A stretch of 64,000 nucleotides of DNA from Candidatus Marispirochaeta associata (GCA_001749745.1 JWTM01000541.1:186466-250465), one strand, 5' to 3'; shown: positions 52,793 to 61,769, counted from the first letter of the stretch. Notes: generated by a model from the letters alone, not told the origin. Program-made: numbers and translations.

Positions 52793-53776
52793 CTAAAAGA
52801 TATCTTTTTTCTGAAAATAGACGGCCCGGGCATTCTCGCTCTCGAGCCATTTAAGAATATTCTGGTTAAACTCTCGGGCTGAAAAGTAACCCATTTTTTT
52901 GAGTCGTTCATTCATGGCCGCGGTCTCGATGATGATCGGAATGTTCCGGCCCGGTTTGACCGGTACGGTGACCGTCGGGATCTTCACCCCCAGATACTCG
53001 GTGGTATTGTCGCCGGTTCCCAGCCGGTCGTAGACCTTGGCGGAGTCCCACTCCTCCAGGTCGATGATCAGCTGCACCTGCTTCTGATCGCGGATCGCAC
53101 CGACCCCGAAGAGATGGGAGATATTGATGATCCCCAGCCCGCGGATCTCCATGTGGTGTCCGGCGACCGTATTAGCCGACGAGCCGATGATAATATTTCC
53201 CGAGACGCATTTCAATTCCACCGAATCGTCGGTGATCAGCCGGTGTCCCCGCTCGATCAGCTCCAGGGCCGTTTCGCTCTTCCCTACGCCTGAATCTCCG
53301 GTCAGCAGTACCCCGATGCCGAAGACCTCCACCAGGACCCCGTGGATGATCTTTTTCGGGGCGAAGATGTTCCCCAAGGCCCTGATCAGGCGGGTGGAGA
53401 ACTCCGAGGTGTGTAAATCCGTCTGCAGAAGCGGACAGCCCGCCTCTTCCGCCAGCCGGATAAACTCATCGTTGGGCCGGAGGGAGTGGGAAAAGATACA
53501 ACAGGGAATGTCGTAGGTGAACATCTCCGCGATGGTATCGTAATTCCCCTCCTTTTCCAGCTTCTTGAGATATGCATACTCTCCGCGCCCGAAGAGTTGA
53601 ACCCGCTCGCCGACGAAGTTATCGTAGAAGCCGCTCAATGCCAGCCCGGGCCGGTTGATATCGGCGACGTTGATGCGTCGCTCAAGCCCGGGCCGTCCGC
53701 CGATGCAGACGAGATTGAGATCGTTCTGTTCCTTCATTTCCAGATCAAGCAGATCCAGTACGGTAAAAGTATCCAT
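52793..53776 (-). CDS. hprK: HPr kinase/phosphorylase
   Basis: 327 aa. Walker A 'GDSGVGKSETALEL' (about residue 158-171), 'LITDDSVEL', the HprK signature 'MEIRGLGIINISHLFG' and the C-terminal 'NVPVKPGRNIPIIIETAAMN' region (shown in part as 'KPGRNIPIIIETAA'). It phosphorylates or dephosphorylates Ser46 of HPr. No Shine-Dalgarno precedes the ATG; a TATAAG hexamer lies 10 nt upstream (53787-53792), so a leaderless internal transcript is possible but the -35 is poor. Adjacent to ptsH. Confidence 0.95.
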   Translation of the reverse strand: MDTFTVLDLLDLEMKEQNDLNLVCIGGRPGLERRINVADINRPGLALSGFYDNFVGERVQLFGRGEYAYLKKLEKEGNYDTIAEMFTYDIPCCIFSHSLRPNDEFIRLAEEAGCPLLQTDLHTSEFSTRLIRALGNIFAPKKIIHGVLVEVFGIGVLLTGDSGVGKSETALELIERGHRLITDDSVELKCVSGNIIIGSSANTVAGHHMEIRGLGIINISHLFGVGAIRDQKQVQLIIDLEEWDSAKVYDRLGTGDNTTEYLGVKIPTVTVPVKPGRNIPIIIETAAMNERLKKMGYFSAREFNQNILKWLESENARAVYFQKKDIF

Positions 53777-53800
53777 CGGAGGTATGCTTATATCGTGCGC

Positions 53801-54094
53801 CTAATGGTGCTCGATGATTTTCTCCTTTTCTTTTTTCACTTTAACGATCAGTTTATCGAACAAGAGGTCGATGGCCGGCCATAGCTCATGATTTTCGACC
53901 CGGATGTGCGAGGGAGCTCCCCAATGCATGTGGAAATTGGCCTCAACTTTGAACTGGTTCTTCTCCTTGGTAATGGTCAGATGGAGGGTCTCCATCTTGT
54001 CCTTCACCGACTCCAGGCGGAGCATCTTCTTTTCGATGTAATCGGTGGTGTTGTCGCTTACATGGTAGTGGACGCCTTTGAGTTCAAAGTGCAT
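53801..54094 (-). CDS. hpf: Short ribosome hibernation promoting factor
   Basis: 97 aa, the short HPF/YfiA form. Conserved strands and helices: 'HFELKGVHYHVSDNTTDYIE', 'LHLTITKEKNQFKVEANFHM' and 'NHELWPAIDLLFDKLIVKVKK' (shown in part). It binds the 30S subunit and promotes 100S dimers in stationary phase. AGGGGG before the ATG. Position after rpoN matches proteobacterial rpoN-hpf loci. Confidence 0.94.
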   Translation of the reverse strand: MHFELKGVHYHVSDNTTDYIEKKMLRLESVKDKMETLHLTITKEKNQFKVEANFHMHWGAPSHIRVENHELWPAIDLLFDKLIVKVKKEKEKIIEHH

Positions 54095-54115
54095 GAAATC
54101 CCCCTAAAAGGTTGT

Positions 54116-55489
54116 TTATCGATCGTAGGAGGAGAGGATGTCCAACTCCTTACGGTACTTGGCCACCGTCCTCCTGGCGATCTTGATTCCCCGCTCGGCG
54201 AGGATATCGGCGATCTTCTGATCAGAGAGCCGCTTTCCGCCTCCCTGTTCGTCGATGATCTCCTTTATTCGATGTTTTACCCCCTCTTTTGAAAATTGCG
54301 ACCCCGTCGAACCGGCGCCGGAAATTGAATTGGTAAAGAAATATTTAAGTTCGAATATACCCCATTCGGTTTGAATATACTTAGAATTTGCGATCCGGGA
54401 AACCGTGGTTTCGTGGACTTCCACCGCCTGGGCGATATCCTTGAGGGTCAGAGGCTTCAGATACTTCGGTCCCCGGCGGAAAAAATCGCGCTGGAATTCG
54501 ACCACCGCCCGGGATATCCGCAGCAATGTCTGATTCCGCTGCTGGATCGAGCGGATAAACCACTGGGCGTCCTTGACGTGATCCTTGACGAAATGGCGCA
54601 GATCCCGTTGATCCCGGACGTTGTTCTCCCGCAAGAGCTGGGTATAGAACTCGTTGACCCCGAGGACAGGCACCTCTTCGTCGTTCAGCAGGGGCTGATA
54701 CTCCCCATCCACGAGTACCACCATAACATCGGGTATCACGTAGCGGGATTCGTCGGAAGAGTAGAGTCGGCCGGGAAAGGGATTCAGGGTTTTAACGAAC
54801 TCCAGAATCTCGTCCACATCCTCCAGATCGATCTTCAGTTTGCGGGCGATCTCCGGATAGCGGCCCTTCTCGAGGAGTTCCAGGTAATGACGGATTACCT
54901 CCTCTACCTTGTCCGGCGCCGCCGGGGTAAGCCGGGCCTGGACGATCAGGCTCTCTTTGTAGTCGGCCACGCAGGTTCCGGCCGGTTCGAGGCGCTGGAT
55001 CAGCGCCGCCGCCTCTTGGAAACGTTCGAGTTGCCTCCCTTTGAGGAAGCCTTCGGGACTCTCCATATGGAAGCCGTTATGATCCAGGTTCTGAATCAGG
55101 ATCTCTCCCAACTCGAAGAGTTCTTCGTCCACCGGCTGGAGACGCCACTGCCAGAGGAGATGATCATGGAGGGATTCGCTCCGGGAGAGGGCTCCCTCGA
55201 GAAATTTCTGCTTCCTCTCGCTCGCCTCGCTGTCGTAGCTCGAACTGCTGTAGCCGGGATCCGAGGAGTTCTCGAAGGCGTCGTAATCCTCGCCGCTCCC
55301 CTTATTCTCCTCGATCGAGAGGGCCTGCTTCTCGGAGACGATCTCCAGGGCCGGATTCTGTTCCAGCTCTTCCCGGATCTTCTGGCGCAGATCCTGGATC
55401 GGCAGAGCCATCATCTGGATCGACTGGTAGAGCTGAGGACTCATCTTGAGTTTCTGCTGCTGGACTAAAACCGGCTTCTGGTATTGCAC
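54116..55489 (-). CDS. rpoN: RNA polymerase sigma-54 factor
   Basis: 457 aa from the GTG at 55489 (GAGGAGATTC upstream), which gives the conserved start 'QKPVLVQQQKLKMSPQLYQ'. Domains: Gln-rich region I, acidic region II ('ALSIEENKGSGEDYDAFE'), core-binding region, HTH and the RpoN box 'ARRTVAKYR' near the C-terminus. It directs polymerase to -24/-12 promoters activated by NtrX-type proteins. The open frame continues over 100 codons upstream but that part is not conserved. Confidence 0.96.
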   Translation of the reverse strand: MQYQKPVLVQQQKLKMSPQLYQSIQMMALPIQDLRQKIREELEQNPALEIVSEKQALSIEENKGSGEDYDAFENSSDPGYSSSSYDSEASERKQKFLEGALSRSESLHDHLLWQWRLQPVDEELFELGEILIQNLDHNGFHMESPEGFLKGRQLERFQEAAALIQRLEPAGTCVADYKESLIVQARLTPAAPDKVEEVIRHYLELLEKGRYPEIARKLKIDLEDVDEILEFVKTLNPFPGRLYSSDESRYVIPDVMVVLVDGEYQPLLNDEEVPVLGVNEFYTQLLRENNVRDQRDLRHFVKDHVKDAQWFIRSIQQRNQTLLRISRAVVEFQRDFFRRGPKYLKPLTLKDIAQAVEVHETTVSRIANSKYIQTEWGIFELKYFFTNSISGAGSTGSQFSKEGVKHRIKEIIDEQGGGKRLSDQKIADILAERGIKIARRTVAKYRKELDILSSYDR

Positions 55490-55517
55490 CGAATCTCCTC
55501 GTTGGGTTGCATTCTGA

Positions 55518-55546
55518 ATTCTAGGGCCGCTTTCGCGCTTTGTCAA
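55518..55546 (-). promoter_or_regulatory. Promoter of the rpoN operon
   Basis: TTGACA (55541-55546 on the minus strand), a 17-nt spacer and TAGAAT (55518-55523), 28 nt before the GTG. A clear sigma-70-type promoter that lets the rpoN-holA block be read apart from pyrG-lptB. Confidence 0.8.
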
Positions 55547-55562
55547 ATGGTGTTTACGGGGA

Positions 55563-56288
55563 CTACATCCTGAACTCGGTCCCCAAGTAGATCTCCCGGG
55601 CGATCTCGCTCTCCAGGAGTTCGTCTTTGGTCCCGCTGACCAGTATCTCGCCCACGTTGATGATATATGAGCGGTCGGTAATCTCCAAGGTATCCCGCAC
55701 ATTGTGGTCGGTAATGAGAATTCCGATTCCCTGGGCGGCCAGGGCGGTAACGATGCGTTTGATCTCATGCACGGCGATAGGGTCGATCCCCGCAAAGGGC
55801 TCGTCCAGGAGCAGAAAACGCGGTTCCGCGGCCAGGGAGCGGGCGATCTCGGTCCGGCGTCGCTCGCCTCCGGAGAGGGTGTAGGCCGTCTGTTTGCGGA
55901 CGTGGGAGATGCCGAGCTCCTCGATCAGGGCTTCCAGCCGTTCGGCCTGCTGGGCGGCGTTCAGGTCCCGCCGGGTCTCGAGAATGGCCCTGATATTATT
56001 CTCCACCGTCAATTTGCGAAAAACCGACGCCTCCTGGGGCAGGTAGGAGATTCCCATCCTGGCCCGGCGGAACATGGGCAGGTGGGTAATCTCGTCCTGA
56101 TCGAGGCGGATCGTTCCGCCGCCGGCCTTGATGAAGCCGACGATCATATAGAATACGGTGGTCTTGCCCGCGCCGTTGGGTCCCAGGAGGCCGACCACCT
56201 CGCCCCTCTGCATGGAGAAGCTTACGTCCCGAACGGCGACTTTCTTGCCGAAACGTTTTTGCAGACCTTCGACGCTGAGGGTACTCAC
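55563..56288 (-). CDS. lptB: LPS export ABC transporter ATP-binding protein
   Basis: 241 aa. Walker A '[14 protein letters not shown]', Q-loop '[14 protein letters not shown]', signature '[16 protein letters not shown]', Walker B '[15 protein letters not shown]', and the LptB-type C-terminus '[22 protein letters not shown]'. Together with LptA/LptC-like proteins encoded upstream it would power lipopolysaccharide or other glycolipid transport. ATG overlaps lptA (ATGA). Confidence 0.95.
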   Translation of the reverse strand: MSTLSVEGLQKRFGKKVAVRDVSFSMQRGEVVGLLGPNGAGKTTVFYMIVGFIKAGGGTIRLDQDEITHLPMFRRARMGISYLPQEASVFRKLTVENNIRAILETRRDLNAAQQAERLEALIEELGISHVRKQTAYTLSGGERRRTEIARSLAAEPRFLLLDEPFAGIDPIAVHEIKRIVTALAAQGIGILITDHNVRDTLEITDRSYIINVGEILVSGTKDELLESEIAREIYLGTEFRM

Positions 56289-56965
56289 TCCGTCTCCTCC
56301 CCGTTCTCCTCGGCCTCGGTCTCGACCGTACCGCTCACCTCTCCTTCGAGGCGGATCTCGTCGGTCTCGATGTCGACCAGGATGCGAGCGGCCCGGTAGA
56401 CATCCCCCTTCCAGTCGACCCTCGGCAGTCCCGAGAGCTCCAAGAGCTTCTGGTCTCGAAAGTAGCGGGCGAACTCGGAGCGGCAGATCATCACCTCGTC
56501 CTCGGAGATCTTCATGATGCGTACGCCCATCTGTATCATCGTTACCGCCTCGTCGCCCCCCTGGTCCTCGAAGAAGCCGCCCCGGATCAGGAGGCCGTTT
56601 TCCCCGTCCTCCATTTCGGCGTAGCTCTCTATACGGGAGAGCTCCCGTTCCCGATCGACGAAGAGGTCCGCCGAGCGGAGTAGAAAGCCCTCTTCTAAAT
56701 TGATCAGTTCCACATCGCCCTCGCAGCGCAGATAGCGGAAATCGGGACCGTAGAGCTCGATGCGGTCGGCGCTGATCCTGAGATCCTCGGTTTCGACCAG
56801 GGCGTTCCCGATCAATTCGGTTCGCTCCTGATCGGCGGCGAAGCGGGCGGTGGTGCGGTCGGCGGAGAAGGAGATCGATTCATCGGCCTGCAGGAGGCCG
56901 CCTGCCGGAGGCATCAGAATCAAGGCCGGGATGAGGAGGAGCAGAAGGCGGCTCAATTTCAGCAT
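56285..56965 (-). CDS. lptA: LptA/OstA-like periplasmic protein
   Basis: 226 aa with a signal peptide ('[16 protein letters not shown]'). Repeating beta strands of an OstA/LptA beta-jellyroll: '[13 protein letters not shown]', '[23 protein letters not shown]' (shown in part), '[13 protein letters not shown]'. Proposed to form the periplasmic bridge for LPS. GGAG before ATG. The C-terminus is an acidic tail. Sequence conservation of this family is low; context between lptC and lptB supports the call. Confidence 0.8.
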   Translation of the reverse strand: MLKLSRLLLLLIPALILMPPAGGLLQADESISFSADRTTARFAADQERTELIGNALVETEDLRISADRIELYGPDFRYLRCEGDVELINLEEGFLLRSADLFVDRERELSRIESYAEMEDGENGLLIRGGFFEDQGGDEAVTMIQMGVRIMKISEDEVMICRSEFARYFRDQKLLELSGLPRVDWKGDVYRAARILVDIETDEIRLEGEVSGTVETEAEENGEETE

Positions 56966-56969
56966 ATCG

Positions 56970-57512
56970 CTACTCCGTTCCGATGATATAGACCCCGGAG
57001 ACGCCGGCGGAGAAGCTGAAGGTGCGGGTGGGGAAGTCGGCTTCGAAACCGGCGCCGCGGATACGGGTGCCGTCTTCCCTAAGGAGCGCCACCTCGCCTG
57101 TGGGGCTGCCTCGCAGGCGGCGTTGACTGTCGACCCATTCCAGGAAATCGGCCTCGACGGTCGTTTTGTCGCTCACGGAGCGGAAGCGGATGGATCCCTC
57201 CAGGACCGCGTCGTCGGTGCGAGTATCGAAGCTGATCCGGTCGGCTTCGCCTTCGGCGCTGACCGTGCCGTCTTCGGCGTACTCTGCAAAGCGGGCGCCG
57301 CTGATCTCCCGGCGGTAGTCGGCGCTGAACTCGGCCAGGACGTCGGCGTCGATTCTAAAGCGTTCCCGGTCCTCTTCCACGCTGACTACGCTCACCGACT
57401 CCATGCGCAGCTCCGGGGTCTCCTCGCCCAGGGTCTCAGCCATCTCCTGGTACTCCAGACTGCATCCCGAGGCGAGGCTCAGCAGCAACAGGGCCGGCAG
57501 CAGAAATTTCAC
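56970..57512 (-). CDS. lptC: LptC-like lipoprotein
   Basis: 180 aa with a lipobox ('LLSLASGC', cysteine about residue 17), unlike most proteobacterial LptC which has a membrane helix. The YrbK/LptC-type strands are 'FRIDADVLAEFS', 'ISGARFAEYAEDGTVSAEGEA' (shown in part), 'DAVLEGSIRFRS' and 'TRIRGAGFEADF'. GTG start overlapping the pyrG stop (GTGA). Would recruit LptA to the inner membrane complex. Confidence 0.78.
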   Translation of the reverse strand: MKFLLPALLLLSLASGCSLEYQEMAETLGEETPELRMESVSVVSVEEDRERFRIDADVLAEFSADYRREISGARFAEYAEDGTVSAEGEADRISFDTRTDDAVLEGSIRFRSVSDKTTVEADFLEWVDSQRRLRGSPTGEVALLREDGTRIRGAGFEADFPTRTFSFSAGVSGVYIIGTE

Positions 57513-59119
57513 TTCCCGCCCCGGACCTCGTCGCTGGCGGCGATAAAGCTCGTGAAGAGGGGATGCGCCTCGGTGGGCTTGGATTTGAATTCAGGGTGGA
57601 ACTGAACGCCGATTCCCCAGGGGTGATCGGGCCATTGGATCGACTCCACCAGCGCATTGTCCGGGGTTACCCCGCAGATTATCAATCCCCGGTCCTCCAG
57701 CTTGGTCCGATAGCGGTTGGATACCTCGTAACGGTGGCGGTGGCGTTCGAAAACGGTTTCGGCTCCGTAGATATCCCGGATCAGGGTACCGCTGCGCAGG
57801 AGGGTTTCGCTGCGGCCCAGGCGCATGGTGCCCCCGTAATGGGTAACGTCCACCTGCTCCTCTAAGAGGCTGACTACCGAGTTCTTCCCGTCCGGCGAAA
57901 ACTCCGAAGAGTCGGCGTCCTCGATCTCCAGTACGTTCCGGGAGTACTCGATGACCATCACCTGCAGGCCGAGACAGATGCCGAAGCAGGGGATGGCGTT
58001 TTTACGGGCGTACTGGGCTGCCTTGACCATCCCGTTGATGCCGCGCTGACCGAAGCCGCCGGGAATCAGGAGGCCGTGAATATCCTGCAGCAGCTCGGCC
58101 GGATTCTCCTTCTTCTCGAGCTCCTCGGCGTCGATCTTGATGATCTCCACCTTGACGTTATTGGCGATACCCCCGTGGTAGAGGGCCTCGTGGACCGATT
58201 TATAGGTGTCGTGGAGGTCGATATACTTCCCGACCAGGGCGATGCGCACCGTATTCTCCGCCTCTTTGATGGTGGAGACCACCCGTTCCCAGGCGGCAAG
58301 ATCGATGGGCTCGGTCTCTATTCCCAGCTTCGCCACCGCGATATCGTCCAGCCCCTCCGCATGGTAGGCCAGGGGGATCTCGTAGATAGTCGAGGCGGCG
58401 TCGTGGGCGGAGATAACCGCCTCGTCGTCCACATTGGTGAAGAGGGCGATCTTGGAGCGCATGCTCTCCTCCAGGGGTTGGCCTGAACGACAGAGGAGGA
58501 TGTCCGGCACGATGCCGATCTCGAGGAGCTGCTTGACCGAGTGCTGGGTCGGTTTGGTCTTCATCTCGCCCCCGGTAACCTCGGGAACCAGGGTCAGGTG
58601 GATGAAGATCACGTTCCCCTTGCCCACGTCGTGGCTAAACTGCCGCGCCGCCTCCAGGAAGGGTATGCTCTCGATATCGCCCACTGTACCGCCCACCTCG
58701 ATCAGGGTAATGTCCGCTTCCTGGGCTTCGCCGATCCGGAAGATCCGCTGTTTGATCTCGTCGGTGATGTGGGGGATGACCTGTACCGTCCGGCCCAGGT
58801 AGCGTCCCTCCCGCTCCTTGGTGATTACCGACTGATAGACCTGGCCGGTGGTAATCGAGTTGGCTTGACTCAAGGGTGAGTTGGTGAAACGGGCGTAATT
58901 GCCTAGGTCGAGGTCGGTCTCGGCCCCGTCGTCGGTGACGTAGACCTCGCCGTGCTGATAGGGACTCATCGTCCCCGCGTCGACATTGATGTAGGGATCT
59001 ATCTTGATCATCCGAACGCTCAAGCCTCGACACTCCAGGAGACTTCCCAGAGAGGATGCGGCTATACCTTTACCGAGGCTGGAGCAGACTCCGCCGGTGA
59101 CGAATATGTATTTCTTCAT
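57509..59119 (-). CDS. pyrG: CTP synthase
   Basis: 536 aa. N-terminal synthetase domain with 'KYIFVTGGVCSSLGKGI' P-loop-like motif, 'KIDPYINVDAGTMSPYQHGE' and 'EVGGTVGDIES'. C-terminal glutaminase with catalytic Cys in 'CFGICLGLQ' and His-Glu in 'GVQFHPEFKSKP'. It makes CTP from UTP. The ATG is 8 nt after the -10 box without a Shine-Dalgarno, so the mRNA is probably leaderless. First gene of the pyrG-lptCAB operon. Confidence 0.97.
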   Translation of the reverse strand: MKKYIFVTGGVCSSLGKGIAASSLGSLLECRGLSVRMIKIDPYINVDAGTMSPYQHGEVYVTDDGAETDLDLGNYARFTNSPLSQANSITTGQVYQSVITKEREGRYLGRTVQVIPHITDEIKQRIFRIGEAQEADITLIEVGGTVGDIESIPFLEAARQFSHDVGKGNVIFIHLTLVPEVTGGEMKTKPTQHSVKQLLEIGIVPDILLCRSGQPLEESMRSKIALFTNVDDEAVISAHDAASTIYEIPLAYHAEGLDDIAVAKLGIETEPIDLAAWERVVSTIKEAENTVRIALVGKYIDLHDTYKSVHEALYHGGIANNVKVEIIKIDAEELEKKENPAELLQDIHGLLIPGGFGQRGINGMVKAAQYARKNAIPCFGICLGLQVMVIEYSRNVLEIEDADSSEFSPDGKNSVVSLLEEQVDVTHYGGTMRLGRSETLLRSGTLIRDIYGAETVFERHRHRYEVSNRYRTKLEDRGLIICGVTPDNALVESIQWPDHPWGIGVQFHPEFKSKPTEAHPLFTSFIAASDEVRGGK

Positions 59120-59127
59120 GTGGATTG

Positions 59128-59157
59128 ATTATCCCGGAATCGGGGGCTCCGGGTCAA
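59128..59157 (-). promoter_or_regulatory. Promoter of pyrG operon with dyad in the spacer
   Basis: TTGACC (59152-59157 on the minus strand), an 18-nt spacer and GATAAT (59128-59133). An inverted repeat CCCGGA (59133-59138) / TCCGGG (59148-59153) fills the spacer and touches both boxes. Confidence 0.72.
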
Positions 59158-59179
59158 GTTAAGTCGGGAAATGAGCGGC

Positions 59180-59662
59180 CTATACGGCGTGGTCCCGGTA
59201 ATCCTCCGGCTCGAGAAGCAGGATGTCGTCCCCGTGAAGATAGCGGAAGAGTTCCAGCGAGGTATCTCCCCGGGTTAAGAGCTCCGGATTGACCATAATC
59301 GGTGCGCTCATGCGCAAGCAGAGGGCGATCGCATCGCTGGGGCGGACCTCCATGCTGTAGCGTCTCAGCCCGCGGCGATAGTAGATCCGGGCGGTGTAAA
59401 GCTCATCCACCTTCTGGCAGATCTCGCAGCGAATCAGCACCAGCTGATGACGATGGAAAAGCTCGGAGATCAGGTCGTGGGTCAGCGGGCGCGGGGGATG
59501 TACCCCTTCGATCTCGACGATGATAGCGCTCGCTTCCGAGGGGCCGACGGGAACCGGGAGGATCCCCTTGGGGTGAGCGGTTTCCAGCAGCACAATCGGC
59601 AGCTGGGACTCCTGATCGATGGCGATTCCGTGGATCATAGCTTGGGCATAGGCTTTGTTCAT
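59180..59662 (-). CDS. Bifunctional nuclease family protein (DUF151)
   Basis: 160 aa from the ATG at 59662. Family blocks: 'PIVLLETAHPKGILPVPVG', 'EASAIIVEIEGV', 'PRPLTHDLISELFHRH', and 'MEVRPSDAIALCLRMSAPI', the last containing the conserved acidic pair. Relatives have DNase/RNase activity, though the role is unclear. The frame runs on to 59743 but that part overlaps the cheR promoter. Extended -10 promoter 11 nt before the ATG. Confidence 0.88.
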   Translation of the reverse strand: MNKAYAQAMIHGIAIDQESQLPIVLLETAHPKGILPVPVGPSEASAIIVEIEGVHPPRPLTHDLISELFHRHQLVLIRCEICQKVDELYTARIYYRRGLRRYSMEVRPSDAIALCLRMSAPIMVNPELLTRGDTSLELFRYLHGDDILLLEPEDYRDHAV

Positions 59663-59673
59663 ACTACCTAGGG

Positions 59674-59682
59674 AGTATAGCA
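59674..59682 (-). promoter_or_regulatory. Extended -10 promoter of the bifunctional nuclease gene
   Basis: TGC-TATACT (59674-59682 on the minus strand); no good -35. The ATG at 59662 is 11 nt downstream with only a weak AGG between. Confidence 0.5.
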
Positions 59683-59719
59683 CCTTCTGCTCCTTTTTCC
59701 GCTTTTTTCCTGCGCGAAG

Positions 59720-59748
59720 TTGACACCCCATCGGGGAGTCCATACACT
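59720..59748 (+). promoter_or_regulatory. Promoter of cheR-cheB
   Basis: TTGACA (59720-59725), a 17-nt spacer and TACACT (59743-59748). It fixes the cheR start at the ATG at 59763 and leaves a leader of only about 8 nt with a GGA. Confidence 0.72.
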
Positions 59749-59762
59749 TGAATTGGAATAAT

Positions 59763-60596
59763 ATGACGACAACCTTTTTAAGCGATCAGGAGTTCGACCA
59801 GTATCGGGATCTGATCTACAATGAGAGCGGCATCCACTTCTCAGCTTCCAACCGTTCGATTCTGGAGAGCAGGCTCAAGGAGCGGCTGCGGAAGACCAAG
59901 ACCGAGACGCCGGCGCTCTATCTGAAGCGGATCAGAGGCAACGAGGGGGAGATGAAGATCCTGCTCGACTCGGTTACGACCAATCTGACCCGGTTCTTTC
60001 GCAATACCGCCCATTTCCAGACCCTCGAATACCATGTAATCCCGGATCTGATCAGGACGAAACAGGCGAATCGGGATACCGCGGTCCGCATCTGGAGCGC
60101 CGGCTGCTCTACCGGCGAGGAACCCTACTCGATCGCCATGGTCTGCAAGGAGCTGCTGCCGGCCAATTTTAAGATAGAGATAACCGCCTCGGATCTGAGT
60201 CTCAAATCCTTGATGACCGCCAAGGAGGGCTACTACCCCGAGGCGCGCATGAACGGGGTGCCCGAGAAGTACCTCAAGAAGTACTACAAGCCCCAGGACG
60301 AGGGCTATAAGGTGATCGACGAGATCAAGGAGTTGATCAAATTCGATTATCACAACCTCAAATTCGACTCCGGGTTGCGGGGATTGGATATCGTTTTTTG
60401 CCGCAACGTGATTATCTACTTCGACGAGGTAGCCCAGGAGGCGGTGATTCAGAAGTTCTGGCAAGCTATGAACGATCACAGCTATCTCTTCATCGGCCAC
60501 TCGGAATCACTCTTCGGCATGAAGACCAGCTTCGAGTTTCTCAAGACCGATTGGGCCTGCATCTACCGCAAGTTCTCATCCCAGGGGAGGGTATAA
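59763..60596 (+). CDS. cheR: Chemotaxis protein methyltransferase CheR
   Basis: 277 aa from the ATG at 59763; an in-frame TTG at 59748 overlaps the -10 box and is rejected. N-terminal helical domain ('RSILESRLKERLRK'), SAM-binding domain with 'VRIWSAGCSTGEEPYSIAM' and 'DIVFCRNVIIYFD', and the C-terminal 'YLFIGHSESLFG'. It methylates glutamates of chemoreceptors using SAM. cheB follows with no gap. Confidence 0.95.
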   Translation: MTTTFLSDQEFDQYRDLIYNESGIHFSASNRSILESRLKERLRKTKTETPALYLKRIRGNEGEMKILLDSVTTNLTRFFRNTAHFQTLEYHVIPDLIRTKQANRDTAVRIWSAGCSTGEEPYSIAMVCKELLPANFKIEITASDLSLKSLMTAKEGYYPEARMNGVPEKYLKKYYKPQDEGYKVIDEIKELIKFDYHNLKFDSGLRGLDIVFCRNVIIYFDEVAQEAVIQKFWQAMNDHSYLFIGHSESLFGMKTSFEFLKTDWACIYRKFSSQGRV

Positions 60597-61751
60597 ATGG
60601 GCGATCGACTGCCGTTGGGCGTGCTCGTCTGCGACGATTCAGCGCTGATGCGCAACCTGATCTCCCGTATCATCGATGGGGCCGAGGGCCTGGCGGTGGT
60701 CGGGAAGGCGATGAACGGGAAGTTCGCCCTCCAGAAGATTCCCCACCTGAAACCGGATCTAATCCTCTTGGATATCGAGATGCCCGAAATGAACGGCATC
60801 GAATTCTTGAGGGAACGGCGCAAGCAGGGCATCAAGGTACCGGTGGTGATCCTCTCCTCCCTGGCCCGCCGAGGCGCGAAGGTGACCATGGAGGCCCTGA
60901 ATCTGGGGGCCTCCGATTTCATCATGAAGCCTTCGGGCTCCATATCCGAGGATATCCATGTTATCGGCGCCCAGATCGTCGAGACGGTGAAAGCCTACGG
61001 CGGTCAGTACCGGCACCAGTCGGGAAACGAACCCCTCTTTCCGACGCCGGCCCAACGGGTTGAAGCCCCTCCCCCGCGAGTTGAGCACCGCCCCCCCAGA
61101 CGGGATGAGCGCATTAGCGATTTCCCCCAGCCGAGGGCGCGTAGCGAGCGAAAGCTTCCCTCCGGGATCGACCTGGTGGTGATCGGCATCTCCACCGGTG
61201 GGCCGAATGCGCTGCGCAAGGTTTTCGCCGGGATGGAGAAGAATCTACCGGTACCGGTAGTGGTGGTTCAGCATATGCCGGCCGGATTCACCCAGGAGTT
61301 CGCCCGCAGCCTGGACAGAATCTCCGCTCTGGAGGTCAAAGAGGCCGAGGAGGGGGATGTGCTGAAGCCCGGCCGGGTATTGATCTGCCCGGGGAACAAG
61401 CATATCGAGGTGGAGAAGCGCGGTTCCGGGGGGCGGATCCTTCTGAGCGAGACCGATCCCGTCAACGGTCATCGTCCTTCGGCGGATGTACTCTTTCGAT
61501 CGGCGGCAGCCCAGTATGGGAATCGGGTTGCGGCGGTGATTATGACCGGTATGGGTAGGGACGGGGCTCGGGAGATCGGAAATATTCAACGTCTCGGCGG
61601 GATAACCCTGGCCCAGGACGCCGATTCCTGTATTGTCTACGGCATGCCCAAGGTCGCCACGGACCACGGTTATATCGACCACGTGGTCAAACTGACCGAC
61701 ATGGCCGACACCATCAGCCGGCTGGCGCGTAATCCCGGGTATGGTGATTAG
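60597..61751 (+). CDS. cheB: Chemotaxis response regulator protein-glutamate methylesterase CheB
   Basis: 384 aa. Receiver (about 5-120, 'CDDSALMRNLISRII', 'ILLDIEMPEMNGIEF', 'KPSGS'), a proline/arginine-rich linker (about 140-185), and a methylesterase with Ser in 'GISTGGPNAL', His in 'VVVQHMPAGFT', Asp in 'MTGMGRDGA'. It removes methyl groups or deamidates glutamines on chemoreceptors. ATG directly follows the cheR stop, with GGGAGG inside cheR. Confidence 0.95.
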   Translation: MGDRLPLGVLVCDDSALMRNLISRIIDGAEGLAVVGKAMNGKFALQKIPHLKPDLILLDIEMPEMNGIEFLRERRKQGIKVPVVILSSLARRGAKVTMEALNLGASDFIMKPSGSISEDIHVIGAQIVETVKAYGGQYRHQSGNEPLFPTPAQRVEAPPPRVEHRPPRRDERISDFPQPRARSERKLPSGIDLVVIGISTGGPNALRKVFAGMEKNLPVPVVVVQHMPAGFTQEFARSLDRISALEVKEAEEGDVLKPGRVLICPGNKHIEVEKRGSGGRILLSETDPVNGHRPSADVLFRSAAAQYGNRVAAVIMTGMGRDGAREIGNIQRLGGITLAQDADSCIVYGMPKVATDHGYIDHVVKLTDMADTISRLARNPGYGD

Positions 61752-61769
61752 CGGGCCTCTTTAGGCCCG
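61752..61769. terminator. Hairpin at the cheB / rseC convergent junction
   Basis: CGGGCCT (61752-61758), loop CTTT, AGGCCCG (61763-61769). It directly follows cheB and includes the stop codon of the convergent gene. No T-run on either strand, so termination would be partial. Confidence 0.4.

Noticed and set aside
55541-55550. TTTGACAAAG at the rpoN promoter as a further ROK operator
   Set aside because: Only the -35 box and flanking bases match; the TAT and following bases shared by the two divergent ROK-locus sites are missing.
55490-55795. Over 100 extra codons before rpoN
   Set aside because: They cross the rpoN promoter and overlap lptB on the same strand in another frame. The conserved RpoN start is at 55489 with a good Shine-Dalgarno.
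59663-59743. 27-codon N-terminal extension of the DUF151 gene
   Set aside because: It overlaps the gene's own -10 box and the cheR promoter and adds a basic, unconserved segment.
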